This document shows positions 29,517 to 38,744 of a DNA stretch of 64,000 bases, one piece after another (position 1 is the stretch's first letter; the number at the start of each line of letters is the position of its first letter). The translations under genes and the position numbers were made by a program. The DNA is taken from positions 1,984,001-2,048,000 of the forward strand of contig NZ_LT796768.1 in the NCBI RefSeq assembly GCF_900167475.1, in the 5' to 3' direction. The notes beneath the pieces were generated by a model. It was not told the origin of the DNA and searched no databases. It was given only the letters and a program-made list of their open reading frames with translations. This DNA is from Aeromicrobium choanae. GTDB taxonomy: Bacteria; Actinomycetota; Actinomycetes; Propionibacteriales; Nocardioidaceae.

Positions 29517-29584
29517 GCGGTAGGGCGAACTTCTCCCCGCTGCCAGGCTCCTCTCCAGCGCCTGCATCGGAAACCGAGCTCACG

Positions 29585-29614
29585 ACCCGTGGGGCACCTC
29601 TGTGCCCCACGGGT
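29585..29614. terminator. Terminator between DUF3073 and the MMPL gene
   Basis: A 13-bp perfect stem (ACCCGTGGGGCAC and its complement) encloses the loop CTCT. It lies between convergent genes and can serve both. No clear T-run. Confidence 0.75.
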
Positions 29615-29631
29615 GCTTGGCGTTCCCGCCC

Positions 29632-31683
29632 TCAGCGCGAGAGCTTGCTGGGCCACCAGAAGCGGCGGCCGCACAGCGCCACCAGGGCCGGCGTCGCCAC
29701 GCCGCGCACCAGCACGGTGTCGAGCAGCACGCCGAACCCGACCACGACGCCCAGCTGGGCCAGCAGCACGAGCGGCAGCACGCCGAGCACGGTGAAGACG
29801 GCCGCCAGCAGCACGCCGGCGCTGGTGATCACGCCTCCGGTCACGGCCAGCGCCTTCACGATCGAGGCGGTCGCGTCGCCGGTGAGGGCCATCTCCTCGC
29901 GCGCTCGCGCGGTGAGGAAGATGTTGTAGTCCACGCCCAGCGCGACCAGGAAGATGAAGGCCAGCAGCGGCGTGCTGACGTCCATCGCGGACCAGCCCAG
30001 GACGTGGTCGAACAGCAGCCACCCCACGCCGAGGGCCGACAGGTACGACAGCACCGTGGTGGCGCACAGGATGACGGCCGCCACGACGGAGCGCAGCAGG
30101 ACCAGCAGCATGACCAGCACGATGGCCAGCACGATCGGGATCACCGTGGCCCGGTCGTCGGCGGCGGTCTGCGCCTCGTCCAGCGCCTGCGCGTCCGGCC
30201 CGCCGACGAGGGCGTCGGGATCGGCGTCCTTGACGGCGGTGCGCAGGTCCTCGATCGCGGTGAGGGCCTGCTCGCTCTCGGGCGCGACCGACAGCACGAC
30301 CTGGACCTCGGCCACGTCGTCGGAGGCCCCGGCGGGGCGGGCGCTCTCGACGCCCGAGACCCCGTTGGCAGCGGCCGTGACGGCCTCCACCTGGTCGGGA
30401 GAGGTCGCCACGACCGTGGGCGCGGAGATGCCCGCGGGGAAGCCGTCCTGCAGCGTCTCCTGGGCCTGGATCGACTCGGGGGTGTCGAGGAACTGCTCGC
30501 TCTGGCCCAGGCCGGTGGAGAGCGTGAGCGCGCCCGCGGCCATGGCCGTCAGGACGCCCAGGGAGGCGATCGCGACGGGCCACGGGCGCGACGTGACGGT
30601 GCTGCCGACGCGGAACCACCAGCCACGCTCGGACGGGTCCTCGTCGCCGTTGCGGGGCACGAACGGCCAGAACAGCCAGCGGCCGGGCAGGACCATCGCC
30701 GACGGCAGCACGAGCAGGGCGAACGCCACCGCGATGACGATGCCGATCGCGCCGGCCAGGCCGATGCCGCTGACGAACGGCGAGTCGGCGATCAGCAGCG
30801 ACAGCAGGGCCAGGACCACGGTGCCGGAGCTGGACAGGATCGCGGGCGCGGCACCGCCGACGGCGGTCCGCATCGCCTCGTGGCGCGAGTCGTGGCGCCG
30901 CAGCTCCTCGCGGTAGCGGGCGATCAGCAGCAGGGCGTAGTTCGTGCCCGCGCCGAAGACCAGGACCGAGGTGATGCCGGTGATCGAGCCGTCGATCTCG
31001 AAGCCGAAGGTGCCGGAGATGCCCTCGAGCGTGCGGGCGGCGACGCGGTCGCCGATGCCGATGACGGTCAGCGGGACGAGCCACAGCCACGGGCTGCGAT
31101 AGGTGATGATCAGCAGCACCGCCACGACGGCCGCCGTGACGGCGAGCAGGCGCACGTCGGCGCCGTCGAACACCGCGCCGAGGTCGGCCTGGACAGCCGG
31201 CGCGCCGGTGACCTCGGCCTTCACGCCGTCGGGCAGGTCGGCCCGGGCGACCTCACGGATCTGCTCGACGAGCTCGGCGTTGTCGTCGTTGCTCAGGCCG
31301 GTCTTCACCGGGATCGCGACGATCGCGGCCGCACCGGTCTCCGACGGCACCGGCGGGCTCGCCTCGAGGTCGAGCTCGGCGCCGATCGCCTGCGAGCGCT
31401 CGCCCAGCGCTGCGAGGTCCTCGGGGGAGAGCCCGCCCTCGCGGGAGAAAACGACGATCGCGGGCGCCTCGTCAGCCTGGGGCAGCTCGTCGAGCAGTGC
31501 CTCGGCGCGCGCCGACTCCGCCGACTCGGGCAGGTTGGATCCGGCCTCGTTGCCGGCGGTCGGCTCCGGGGCGAACGCCATGATCAGTCCGGAGACGATC
31601 AGCCCCAGCAGCACCACGACGATGGATCGGCGCGGCCCCACGAGGCGCGCGAGCGGAAAGGACCGATGGTCGAGTGGAGGCAC
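29632..31683 (-). CDS. MMPL/RND-type membrane transporter
   Basis: 683 residues with the RND layout: one N-terminal membrane helix, a large extracytoplasmic loop (about 40-180), five or more helices, then the same unit again. It shows the MMPL motifs SVLVFGAGTNYALLL and FLVALGVDYNIFL (G-x-D-Y/G-T-N-Y), the proton-relay region. It probably exports a lipid, polymer precursor or toxic compound using the proton gradient; the substrate is unknown. GTG 31683 follows TAGCCT at 6 nt. It stands alone, without an MmpS-type partner. Confidence 0.88.
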   Translation of the reverse strand: MPPLDHRSFPLARLVGPRRSIVVVLLGLIVSGLIMAFAPEPTAGNEAGSNLPESAESARAEALLDELPQADEAPAIVVFSREGGLSPEDLAALGERSQAIGAELDLEASPPVPSETGAAAIVAIPVKTGLSNDDNAELVEQIREVARADLPDGVKAEVTGAPAVQADLGAVFDGADVRLLAVTAAVVAVLLIITYRSPWLWLVPLTVIGIGDRVAARTLEGISGTFGFEIDGSITGITSVLVFGAGTNYALLLIARYREELRRHDSRHEAMRTAVGGAAPAILSSSGTVVLALLSLLIADSPFVSGIGLAGAIGIVIAVAFALLVLPSAMVLPGRWLFWPFVPRNGDEDPSERGWWFRVGSTVTSRPWPVAIASLGVLTAMAAGALTLSTGLGQSEQFLDTPESIQAQETLQDGFPAGISAPTVVATSPDQVEAVTAAANGVSGVESARPAGASDDVAEVQVVLSVAPESEQALTAIEDLRTAVKDADPDALVGGPDAQALDEAQTAADDRATVIPIVLAIVLVMLLVLLRSVVAAVILCATTVLSYLSALGVGWLLFDHVLGWSAMDVSTPLLAFIFLVALGVDYNIFLTARAREEMALTGDATASIVKALAVTGGVITSAGVLLAAVFTVLGVLPLVLLAQLGVVVGFGVLLDTVLVRGVATPALVALCGRRFWWPSKLSR

Positions 31684-31695
31684 GGTAGAAGGCTA
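31684..31695 (-). promoter_or_regulatory. Leaderless promoter of the MMPL gene
   Basis: On the minus strand TAGCCT (plus coordinates 31690-31695) is followed by 6 nt and GTG 31683. Confidence 0.55.
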
Positions 31696-31750
31696 GGCGA
31701 TCTAACTACATCCCGCGCACGCCGGGATGGCCGCTCAGCCCTCGCCGTCG

Positions 31751-32827
31751 TCAGGGGAGCCGGATCTGCGCGAGCCGTCCGATCTCGCGGATCCGCTGCT
31801 CGGCCTGGCGGTCGGCGGCCTCGGCCGTGGTGATCCCCTCGCTCGCCGCGCGCTCGAGGACGGCCAGCGTGGTGTCGAAGATGCCGGTGGCCCGCGCCTT
31901 CGCACGGTCGAAGGAGAAGCCGCTCGGGTCGAGCTCGTCGGCGACCTGGATGACGCCGCCCGAGTTCACGCAGTAGTCCGGCGCGTAGACGATGCCGCGG
32001 TCGGCCACGAGCTTGCCGACGCCGTCGTGCGCCAGCTGGTTGTTGGCTGCGCCGGCCACCACACGCGCGGTGAGGGACTCGACCGACGTCTCGTTGAGGG
32101 CTCCGCCCAGGGCGCACGGCGCGTAGACGTCAAGGTCGGCGGCGATCAGCTCCTCGGTGGACCCGGCGACCTCGAGGCCCGGGTACTGCTCGACCAGGCG
32201 CGCCACGGCGGCCGGGTCGATGTCGGTGACGACCACCCGGGCGTCCTCCTGAACGAGGTGTGCGGTCAGGTGGCGTCCGACCTTGCCCACGCCGGCGATG
32301 CCGACGCGCTTGCCGGCCAGTGAGGTGTCGCCCCACGTGAACTGCGCCGAGGCTCGCATGCCCTGGTAGACGCCGAAGGCGGTCAGGACGCTGGAGTCGC
32401 CGGCGCCGCCGTGCTCGACCGTGCGGCCGGTGACGTAGTCGCACTCGCGGGCGATGACGTCCATGTCGGTGGAGAAGGTGCCCACGTCGCAGGCCGTGAA
32501 GTAGCGCCCGGCGAGCGTCTGGACGAAGCGGCCGTAGGCCCGCAGGAGGGCCTCGGACTTGTCGGTGCGGGGATCGCCGATGATCACGGCCTTGCCGCCG
32601 CCGAGGTCGAGCCCGGCGAGGGCGTTCTTGTAGGCCATGCCCTGGCTGAGGTTGAGCACGTCGGCCAAGGCGTCGGACTCGCTGGCGTAGGGGAAGAACC
32701 GCGTGCCGCCCAGCCCGGGGCCGAGTGCCGTGGAGTACAGGGCGATGATCGCCCGCAGTCCGGAGGCCTCGTCGTGGCAGAAGACGACTTGCTCGTGGTG
32801 GGTGCCGAAGCTGCTGGGCGTGCTCAT
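31751..32827 (-). CDS. Leu/Val/Phe dehydrogenase (Glu/Leu/Phe/Val dehydrogenase family)
   Basis: 358 residues. The [11 protein letters not shown] and [20 protein letters not shown] segments carry Lys67 and catalytic Lys79 at the positions of leucine dehydrogenase Lys68/Lys80. The Rossmann motif [13 protein letters not shown] lies in the middle. It reversibly deaminates branched-chain or aromatic amino acids with NAD+. Length fits leucine/valine/phenylalanine dehydrogenases, not the longer glutamate enzyme. ATG 32827 is preceded by AGGAAGAGGAAG. Which amino acid is preferred cannot be decided from sequence. Confidence 0.88.
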   Translation of the reverse strand: MSTPSSFGTHHEQVVFCHDEASGLRAIIALYSTALGPGLGGTRFFPYASESDALADVLNLSQGMAYKNALAGLDLGGGKAVIIGDPRTDKSEALLRAYGRFVQTLAGRYFTACDVGTFSTDMDVIARECDYVTGRTVEHGGAGDSSVLTAFGVYQGMRASAQFTWGDTSLAGKRVGIAGVGKVGRHLTAHLVQEDARVVVTDIDPAAVARLVEQYPGLEVAGSTEELIAADLDVYAPCALGGALNETSVESLTARVVAGAANNQLAHDGVGKLVADRGIVYAPDYCVNSGGVIQVADELDPSGFSFDRAKARATGIFDTTLAVLERAASEGITTAEAADRQAEQRIREIGRLAQIRLP

Positions 32828-32917
32828 GCTTCCTCTTCCTGGGCTGGCGGGGGTGGTGCCGGCCTGTCGGTTGCGGTGGTGTCGCGCGGCCGGGGGTGGT
32901 GGCCGCTGTGACCCACG

Positions 32918-33739
32918 CTACTCGTGAACGTCGCCGGCGGCGGCGCGACGTGCGAGGTTGCGGTCCATGCGCCGGAAGAACGGGGCGGTGGCGCGCGTGA
33001 CGATGCCGGGCAGCAGGGCCATCGACGTCTCGCCGGCGACGCCGAAAGCGCTGGTGATCCGCGAGGGGCGCGACACGACGGCGCGCTCGATCCACCGGCC
33101 GGCCTCGTCCGGGCTCATCATCGACATCGCCCGGTAGATCTCGGTGCCGCCGGACATCTCGGTGCGCACCATCGGGAAGTGGACGGTGCTGGTGGTGATG
33201 CCGCGATGGCCCAGCTCGGCCGACAGCGAGCGCACATAGGACTCCAACGCGCTCTTGCTGGCGAGGTAGGCCGAGAACAGGGGGATCGGCACCTGGGTCG
33301 ACAGGGTCGAGCTGATCACGACGTGGCCGCGCCCCGTGGCGAGCATCGACGGCAGCACGAGGTGGATGAGGCGCACGGCGGCGAAGTAGTTGATCGCCAT
33401 GACCCGCTCGTGGTCGTGCAGGCGGTCGAGCGAGTCCACGATGGGGCGCCTGATCGAGCGCGCGGCGTTGCTCACCAGGACGTCGACGCGGCCGTGGTCG
33501 GCCAGGACGCGCTCGACCGCGGCGCGGGTGGAGGCCTCGTCCGTCAGGTCGACCGGGTAGGGGTGGGCGTCACCGCCTTCGGCCCGGATGGCCGCGGCGA
33601 CGGCCTCGAGCTCGGCCTCGCGCCGGGCCAGCAGGCACACGGTCGCACCGCGCGCGGCGAGCCGGCGCGCAGCCGCGGCGCCGATGCCACTCGAGGAGCC
33701 CGTGATGACGACGACCTGCCCGGCCGGATCGATGCCCAT
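32918..33739 (-). CDS. SDR family oxidoreductase
   Basis: 273 residues. The classical SDR signature VVITGSSSGIGAAAA binds NAD(P), NAAR replaces NNAG and the catalytic YLASKSAL (Tyr-x-x-x-Lys) is present with the upstream Ser. A basic C-terminal helix follows. It is a reductase or dehydrogenase of unknown substrate. ATG 33739 is preceded by TACCAT, itself part of a Crp-type palindrome. The divergent neighbour is a membrane desaturase-like enzyme, so a lipid substrate is possible but unproven. Confidence 0.85.
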   Translation of the reverse strand: MGIDPAGQVVVITGSSSGIGAAAARRLAARGATVCLLARREAELEAVAAAIRAEGGDAHPYPVDLTDEASTRAAVERVLADHGRVDVLVSNAARSIRRPIVDSLDRLHDHERVMAINYFAAVRLIHLVLPSMLATGRGHVVISSTLSTQVPIPLFSAYLASKSALESYVRSLSAELGHRGITTSTVHFPMVRTEMSGGTEIYRAMSMMSPDEAGRWIERAVVSRPSRITSAFGVAGETSMALLPGIVTRATAPFFRRMDRNLARRAAAGDVHE

Positions 33740-33743
33740 GCGT

Positions 33744-33759
33744 TGTGATGGTAGTCACA
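33744..33759. promoter_or_regulatory. Crp/GlxR-type operator between the SDR and desaturase genes
   Basis: TGTGATGGTAGTCACA has exact TGTGA and TCACA arms. It overlaps the minus-strand -10 TACCAT (33748-33753) and lies about 30 bp upstream of the plus-strand start at 33781. The geometry suggests repression of the SDR and probably of the desaturase, which is inference. Confidence 0.65.
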
Positions 33760-33768
33760 GCGCTCGCG

Positions 33769-33780
33769 TATCGTGGTGGG
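33769..33780 (+). promoter_or_regulatory. Leaderless promoter of the desaturase-like gene
   Basis: TATCGT at 33769-33774, 6 nt, then GTG 33781. Confidence 0.55.
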
Positions 33781-34674
33781 GTGCTGGCCGAACTCCTGGA
33801 CCCGATGAAGAACCCGCTGACGTACGCGGTGCCGTTCTTCGTGTTGAGCATCGCGATCGAGCTGGCCGCGCTGAAGTGGCTCGACCACGACGACAACGTC
33901 ACGGGCTACGCCCTCAAGGACGCGCGCACGTCGATCTCCATGGGCATCGGCTCGATCCTGTTCCTGACGGTCTTCAAGATCATCACCTTCTTCGCGTTCG
34001 TGTTCGTGTTCGCCCACTTCGCGCTGTTCGAGCTCGACACGTCGGCCTGGTGGTACTGGCCGGCGCTGATCGTCGGGCTGGACTTCTGCTACTACTGGCA
34101 CCACCGCTTCAGCCACCGCGTGCGCATCGGCTGGGCCGGCCACCAGTCGCACCACTCCAGCGAGTTCATGAACTTCGGGACCGCGCTGCGGCAGAAGTGG
34201 AACCCGTGGTTCGAGTTCTTCTTCTGGCTGCCGCTCCCGCTGCTGGGGTTCGCGCCGTGGACCCTGTTCGCCGCGTTCGCGATCAACCTGATCTACCAGT
34301 TCTTCGTGCACACCGAGGTCGTCGGCAGGCTGCCGCGGCCGATCGAGTGGGTGTTCAACACCCCCTCGCACCACCGCGTGCACCACGGCTCGGATCCGGA
34401 GTACCTCGACAAGAACTACGGCGGCATCCTCATCGTCTGGGACCGGCTGTTCGGCACCTTCCAGCGCGAGCTGCACCGTCCGAAGTACGGGCTCACGCAC
34501 CCGGTGGACACCTACAACGTCCTCACGCTGCAGTACGGCGACTACCGCAAGATGGCCGCCGACGTGAGGTCGGCGTCCACGTGGCGCGAGAAGGTCGGCT
34601 ACGTGCTCGGTCCGCCCGGGTGGAAGCCCGACGGGACGATCGACCGCGGCCGCACCGAGGCCGGCACGCACTGA
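33781..34674 (+). CDS. Sterol desaturase/fatty-acid hydroxylase family membrane protein
   Basis: 297 residues. Several membrane helices carry di-iron histidine boxes HHRFSH, HQSHHS and HRVHHG. The family uses an oxygen-bridged di-iron centre to hydroxylate or desaturate lipids at the membrane. GTG 33781 is set by a -10 box 6 nt upstream; an in-frame ATG further up lies in the operator. Bacterial members often act on carotenoids, fatty acids or hopanoids; the substrate here is unknown. Divergent from the SDR under a shared Crp-type site. Confidence 0.87.
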   Translation: MLAELLDPMKNPLTYAVPFFVLSIAIELAALKWLDHDDNVTGYALKDARTSISMGIGSILFLTVFKIITFFAFVFVFAHFALFELDTSAWWYWPALIVGLDFCYYWHHRFSHRVRIGWAGHQSHHSSEFMNFGTALRQKWNPWFEFFFWLPLPLLGFAPWTLFAAFAINLIYQFFVHTEVVGRLPRPIEWVFNTPSHHRVHHGSDPEYLDKNYGGILIVWDRLFGTFQRELHRPKYGLTHPVDTYNVLTLQYGDYRKMAADVRSASTWREKVGYVLGPPGWKPDGTIDRGRTEAGTH

Positions 34675-34748
34675 GTCGCAGCGGGCGCGCGACCCCCGAT
34701 CCTCCTAGGCTGGCAGCACCGACTCCGCACCACCGAGAGGATCACCCG

Positions 34749-35636
34749 ATGGCCAAGAGCAAGGTCGAGAAGAAGCTCCGCGACACGATCGCCACGATCA
34801 ACGACCTGCGGGGTGAGCTCAAGAAGGTCCGCAAGGCGGCCGAGAAGGCGGCGGCCCAGCAGATCGACAAGGCCACCAAGTCCTCCTCCGCCGAGCTCAA
34901 GAAGGTCCGCGACGAGGTGGCTCAGGTCCGTGACACGACGGCGAAGCAGATCGCCGACCTGACCGCCGTGGTCGCCCGCCTCGCCCCTGACCTGGTCAAG
35001 CCCGGCGGCTCGGCCACGCCCCCGCCGGCCAAGGCCACCCGACCCCCGGCGGAGACGGGCTCGGCCAGGCCGCACGGCGATCCCCTGGGCGAGGCCGCGG
35101 CGCAGAGCGTCCCGGCGAAGAAGACCGCAGCCAAGAAGACGACCGCGAAGAAGGCTGCGAAGAAGGCGACGCTGCCCGACTCCGCCACCGAGGCCGACGA
35201 CAGGCTCTCCTTCGCCGGCGAGGCGCTGGCCGCGTCCGACGCGAGCGGGCCCGTCGACCCGGAGGTGCCCGGCACCGCGCCGACGGCGGAGGTGACGCCC
35301 GACCCGGTCACGAAGGCCGCGGCGAAGCGCCCGAACCCCGCCGCCAAGAAGGCGCCCGCCAGGAAGTCCCCGGCGAAGAAGGCCACCGCCACGACGACCA
35401 CCGCTGCGAAGAAGGCCACCACGGCGAAGAAGGCCACTGCCGCGAAGAAGGCCACTGCCAAGAAGGCGCCGGCCAAGAAGGCGGGCGCGACGTCCACCGC
35501 GAAGCGCACGGCAGCGCCGGGCCGCAAGACCGCGGCGCGCAAGGCCACGACGCCGACCTCCGGGACGACGTCCCCCGCGACGCCTCCGGCCACGCCGCAG
35601 AATCCCGCGAGCGCGGACGTTCCCGCGTCGGACTGA
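34749..35636 (+). CDS. Coiled-coil protein with histone H1-like Lys/Ala-rich tail
   Basis: 295 residues. The first 85 form a charged coiled coil (KVEKKLRDTIATIND, AELKKVRDEVAQVRD). The rest is low-complexity: an acidic/Pro stretch around 140-190 and dense AKK/ATAKKA repeats after about 195. Such tails resemble histone H1 and the C-terminus of mycobacterial HupB, which bind DNA. There is no HU-type fold, so it is not HupB. GAGAGGA precedes ATG 34749. The repeat tail is likely variable in length. A nucleoid-associated role is inferred from composition alone. Confidence 0.75.
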   Translation: MAKSKVEKKLRDTIATINDLRGELKKVRKAAEKAAAQQIDKATKSSSAELKKVRDEVAQVRDTTAKQIADLTAVVARLAPDLVKPGGSATPPPAKATRPPAETGSARPHGDPLGEAAAQSVPAKKTAAKKTTAKKAAKKATLPDSATEADDRLSFAGEALAASDASGPVDPEVPGTAPTAEVTPDPVTKAAAKRPNPAAKKAPARKSPAKKATATTTTAAKKATTAKKATAAKKATAKKAPAKKAGATSTAKRTAAPGRKTAARKATTPTSGTTSPATPPATPQNPASADVPASD

Positions 35637-35642
35637 GAGGGC

Positions 35643-35674
35643 CCGCCGGCCCCTCGCCTCACTGGGGCCGGCGG
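35643..35674. terminator. Terminator between the histone-like and SDR genes
   Basis: CCGCCGGCCCC (35643-35653) pairs with 35664-35674 around a 10-nt loop. It serves two convergent genes and overlaps the last codons of the SDR. Confidence 0.7.
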
Positions 35675-36399
35675 TGCACCTTCCACTGCGCGGCCTGGGC
35701 GACGGGCTTGATGACCATCAGGTCGACGTCCACGTGCCGCGGCCGCGTGGCGACCCACGTGATCGCGTCGGCGATGTCCTCGGCGAGCAGCGGCTCGTCC
35801 ACGCCCGCGTACACGGCATCGGCGCGCGTGCTGTCGCCGTCGAAGCGGGTCAGGCTGAACTCCTCGGTCCTGACCATGCCCGGCGCGATCTCGGTGATGC
35901 GCACGGGCTGGCCGTTGAGCTCGAGCCGCAAGGTCTCGGTGACGGCGGCCAGGGCGTGCTTCGCCGCGGTGTACCCGCCGCCGCCCTCGTACGTCACGCG
36001 GCCCGCGGTGGAGCCCACGTTGATGATCGTGCCGGCTCCGGAGTTGATCAGCGCCGGGGTCAGCGCCTTCGTCACCGCGACGGTGCCGAGGACGTTCGTC
36101 TCGTACATCCAGCGCCAGTCGTCGAGGTCGGCCTCGGTGACGTCCTCGAGGCCCTTGGCGCCACCGGCGTTGTTGACGAGCAGGTCGAGCCGGTCGCCGA
36201 CGGCCTCGGCCAGGCGGGCCACGTCGTCGGGGTTCGTGATGTCGCACGGCAACGCGATGGCGTCGATCTCCTCGGCGAGCCGCTCGATGCGGTCGCGCCG
36301 GCGGGCGGCGGCCAGGACGGTGTAGCCGGCGGCCGACAGGGCGCGGGCCGTGGCCTCGCCGATCCCGCTGCTGGCTCCGGTGACGACGGCTGTGGGCAT
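35659..36399 (-). CDS. SDR family NAD(P)-dependent oxidoreductase
   Basis: 246 residues. [25 protein letters not shown] and the catalytic YTAAKHAL (Tyr-x-x-x-Lys) show a classical short-chain dehydrogenase of the YdfG/serine-dehydrogenase type. The cofactor is probably NADP because of the RRRDR after the second strand. Substrate unknown. ATG 36399 is preceded by CACGCT at 6 nt. It is divergent from mshA with only 26 bp between the starts. Confidence 0.87.
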   Translation of the reverse strand: MPTAVVTGASSGIGEATARALSAAGYTVLAAARRRDRIERLAEEIDAIALPCDITNPDDVARLAEAVGDRLDLLVNNAGGAKGLEDVTEADLDDWRWMYETNVLGTVAVTKALTPALINSGAGTIINVGSTAGRVTYEGGGGYTAAKHALAAVTETLRLELNGQPVRITEIAPGMVRTEEFSLTRFDGDSTRADAVYAGVDEPLLAEDIADAITWVATRPRHVDVDLMVIKPVAQAAQWKVHRRPQ

Positions 36400-36425
36400 G
36401 GGGACAGCGTGCCAGAATGGGGCGC
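36400..36425. promoter_or_regulatory. Divergent leaderless starts of the SDR and mshA
   Basis: On the minus strand CACGCT (plus 36406-36411) lies 6 nt before ATG 36399. On the plus strand CAGAAT (36413-36418) lies 7 nt before ATG 36426. Both boxes are imperfect. Confidence 0.45.
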
Positions 36426-37652
36426 ATGGCTGCCCGAGGGATCCGTCGTGTCGCGATGCTGTCGGCGCACACCTCCCCCCTCGACCAACCGGGAACCGGC
36501 GACGCGGGCGGGATGAACGTCTACGTCCTCGAGCTCTCGCGCCGGCTGGCCGCCCGCGGGATCGAGGTCGAGGTCTTCACCCGGGCCACGTCCCGCCACC
36601 TGCCTCCCGTCGTCGAGGCCGACGAGGGCATCCGCGTCCACCACGTCGCCGCCGGTCCGTTCGAGGGACTGACGAAGGGCGACCTGCCGAGCCAGCTCTG
36701 CTCGTTCGTCCGCGACGTGCTGCGCGTCGAGGCCTGGCACGAGCCCGGCTACTTCGACCTCGTCCACTCGCACTACTGGCTCTCGGGCCAGGTCGGCACG
36801 GTCCTGCGCGAGCGCTGGGGCGTCCCGCTCGTGCACTCGATGCACACGATGGCCAAGGTCAAGAACGCGTCGCTCGCAGCAGGCGACCGACCCGAGCCTG
36901 TCGGCCGCGTCGCGGGCGAGGAGGAGATCGTCCGGTTCGCCGACCGCCTGATCGCCAACACCGCCGAGGAGCGGCGTGAGCTGATCGACCTGTACGAGGC
37001 CGATCCGCGCGCGGTCGAGGTCGTCCACCCCGGCGTCGACCTCGACGTCTTCAGCGCCACCGAGCCCGACGACGAGCCGCCGCTGGTGGTCTTCGCGGGC
37101 CGCATCCAGCCGCTCAAGGCACCCGACGTGGTGCTGCACGCCTCGGCGCTGCTCGACGTGCCGCACCGGGTCGCGATCATCGGCGGGCCGTCCGGCAGCG
37201 GGCTGGACCGCCCCACCGAGCTGACCGACCTCGCCCGCGAGCTGGGCATCGCCGACCGGGTGGAGTTCGTCCCGACGGTCACCCAGGCCGAGCTGGCCAC
37301 CTGGTACTCCCGGGCCGCGGTGGTCTGCGTCCCGTCGTACAGCGAGTCGTTCGGGCTCGTCGCGATCGAGGCCCAGGCCTGCGGCACCCCCGTGGTCGCC
37401 GCCGCGGTCGGCGGCCTCACCACGGCCGTCGCCGACGGCGTCACCGGCACGCTCGTCGACGGACACGACCCGGCCGCCTACGCGGCGGCGCTCCGGCCGT
37501 ACCTCACCGACCGGGAGTTCCGTTCCGACGCCGGCGCCAAGGCCGTCCGCCATGCCGAGTCGTTCGGCTGGGACGTCACCGCCGAGCGCACCCTCGACGT
37601 CTATGCCGCCGCCCTGCACGATCGTGAGGCGGCGCGGGAGGAGGCAGGATGA
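36426..37652 (+). CDS. mshA: D-inositol-3-phosphate glycosyltransferase (mycothiol biosynthesis)
   Basis: 408 residues. The MshA-specific start [20 protein letters not shown] is followed by [43 protein letters not shown] and the donor motif [18 protein letters not shown]. It joins GlcNAc from UDP-GlcNAc to inositol-3-phosphate, the first step of mycothiol synthesis in the cytoplasm. ATG 36426 fits the family start; ATG 36417 is in frame nine bases earlier. It overlaps the YbjN-like gene by 4 bp. Confidence 0.95.
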   Translation: MAARGIRRVAMLSAHTSPLDQPGTGDAGGMNVYVLELSRRLAARGIEVEVFTRATSRHLPPVVEADEGIRVHHVAAGPFEGLTKGDLPSQLCSFVRDVLRVEAWHEPGYFDLVHSHYWLSGQVGTVLRERWGVPLVHSMHTMAKVKNASLAAGDRPEPVGRVAGEEEIVRFADRLIANTAEERRELIDLYEADPRAVEVVHPGVDLDVFSATEPDDEPPLVVFAGRIQPLKAPDVVLHASALLDVPHRVAIIGGPSGSGLDRPTELTDLARELGIADRVEFVPTVTQAELATWYSRAAVVCVPSYSESFGLVAIEAQACGTPVVAAAVGGLTTAVADGVTGTLVDGHDPAAYAAALRPYLTDREFRSDAGAKAVRHAESFGWDVTAERTLDVYAAALHDREAAREEAG

Positions 37653-38134
37653 CCGACGTTCGCGACGTGATCGTCAGCTCGCTCGACGAGGCCGGCCTGG
37701 AGTACGCACGCCACGGGCAGGACGTGTTCGAGGTCGAGCTGCCGGGGGAGCGCAAGCTCAAGACCACGTGCCGCCTGGAGGTGGGCCGGCACGCCCTCGG
37801 CGTGCACGCCTTCGTGGCACGCAACCCCGACGAGAACCACGAGGCCGTCTACCGGTGGATGCTGGAGCGCAACCTCAAGCTCTTCGGGGTGGCCTTCGCG
37901 ATCGACTCCGCCGGCGACATCTACCTCGACGGCCGGCTGCCGCTGGAGGCGGTCACGGCCGAGGAGCTCGACCGCCTGCTGGGATCGGTGCTGTCGTACG
38001 CCGACGAGTCGTTCAACACGATCCTCGAGCTCGGCTTCGCCTCGAGCATCCGCAAGGAGTGGCGCTGGCGCGAGTCGCGCGGTGAGCCCACGCGCAACCT
38101 CGACGCGTTCCGCCACCTGCGTCCCCAGGACTGA
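37649..38134 (+). CDS. YbjN domain-containing protein
   Basis: 161 residues. The fold follows the type III secretion chaperone-like YbjN pattern, with [19 protein letters not shown] and [21 protein letters not shown] (about 50-95). The same gene follows mshA in Mycobacterium (Rv0487). Function is unknown. ATG 37649 overlaps the mshA stop as ATGA, so expression is coupled. Confidence 0.87.
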   Translation: MTDVRDVIVSSLDEAGLEYARHGQDVFEVELPGERKLKTTCRLEVGRHALGVHAFVARNPDENHEAVYRWMLERNLKLFGVAFAIDSAGDIYLDGRLPLEAVTAEELDRLLGSVLSYADESFNTILELGFASSIRKEWRWRESRGEPTRNLDAFRHLRPQD

Positions 38135-38137
38135 CCC

Positions 38138-38710
38138 GTGAAAGCCATCGTCTTCGCCGACGTCGTCGACCCCTGGTCCTACGTGGGAGCCGTGCGCTTC
38201 GAGCGCGCCGCGGCGCTGTTCACGATCCTGACCGGCGAGCCGATCGAGGTCTCGTACCGGGCCGCGACCTTCGACGCCCCCGCCCCGGCCGACGACGTCA
38301 TCGCCGCGGCGCGCATCACCGGCATCGACCTCAACGTCGACGAGGTCGTGCCCGCCGACTCCACCGACGCGTGGCGGCTGCTGACGTGGGCGGAGGAGTC
38401 CGGCCCCGAGGTCCAGCGCGAGCTCCTGCACCAGCTGTGGCGGGCCCACCTCCTCGAGGGCACCGACATCGCCGACGGCTTCGTGCTGGCCAGCCGCGCA
38501 GCCCTCGTCGGCCTCGACCTGGAGACCTCCGAGGCGCTCCTGGCTAGCGACGAGCTGCTGGCCGAGGTGGGGGAGCAGCGGAGCACCGCCGCGGCCATCG
38601 GCGCCGACGCCGCGCCGTTCGTGGTGGTCGAGGCGCGCTACACGCTGGCGGGCGTGCACTCCCAGGACGACTACCTGCGCGCCCTGCAGTCCATCACCGC
38701 CCAGTCCTGA
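38138..38710 (+). CDS. DsbA/HCCA-isomerase-like thioredoxin-fold protein without CxxC
   Basis: 190 residues with a DsbA-like thioredoxin fold split by a helical insertion. The usual Cys-x-x-Cys site is replaced by DVVDPWSYVGAVRF, the serine-type arrangement of 2-hydroxychromene-2-carboxylate isomerase and FrnE-like proteins. It cannot act as a disulfide oxidase through that site. Its place between the mshA operon and gpm hints at a mycothiol-linked transferase or isomerase, which is inference. GTG 38138 lies 3 bp after the YbjN-like gene. Confidence 0.78.
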   Translation: MKAIVFADVVDPWSYVGAVRFERAAALFTILTGEPIEVSYRAATFDAPAPADDVIAAARITGIDLNVDEVVPADSTDAWRLLTWAEESGPEVQRELLHQLWRAHLLEGTDIADGFVLASRAALVGLDLETSEALLASDELLAEVGEQRSTAAAIGADAAPFVVVEARYTLAGVHSQDDYLRALQSITAQS

Positions 38711-38732
38711 TCCGGGGTCCCGGGCGCGGCAC

Positions 38733-38744
38733 TAGGCTGTCGCC
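38733..38744 (+). promoter_or_regulatory. Leaderless promoter of gpm
   Basis: TAGGCT at 38733-38738, 6 nt, then ATG 38745. Confidence 0.6.

Noticed and set aside
29224..29523. 99-codon plus-strand frame over the DUF3073 gene
   Set aside because: The 29340 frame has the DUF3073 signature and a ribosome site; this one is out of frame with it and has no motif.
29602..31833. 743-codon reading frame on the plus strand
   Set aside because: Antisense to the MMPL transporter, with low-complexity His/Asp/Gln/Arg composition typical of a shadow.
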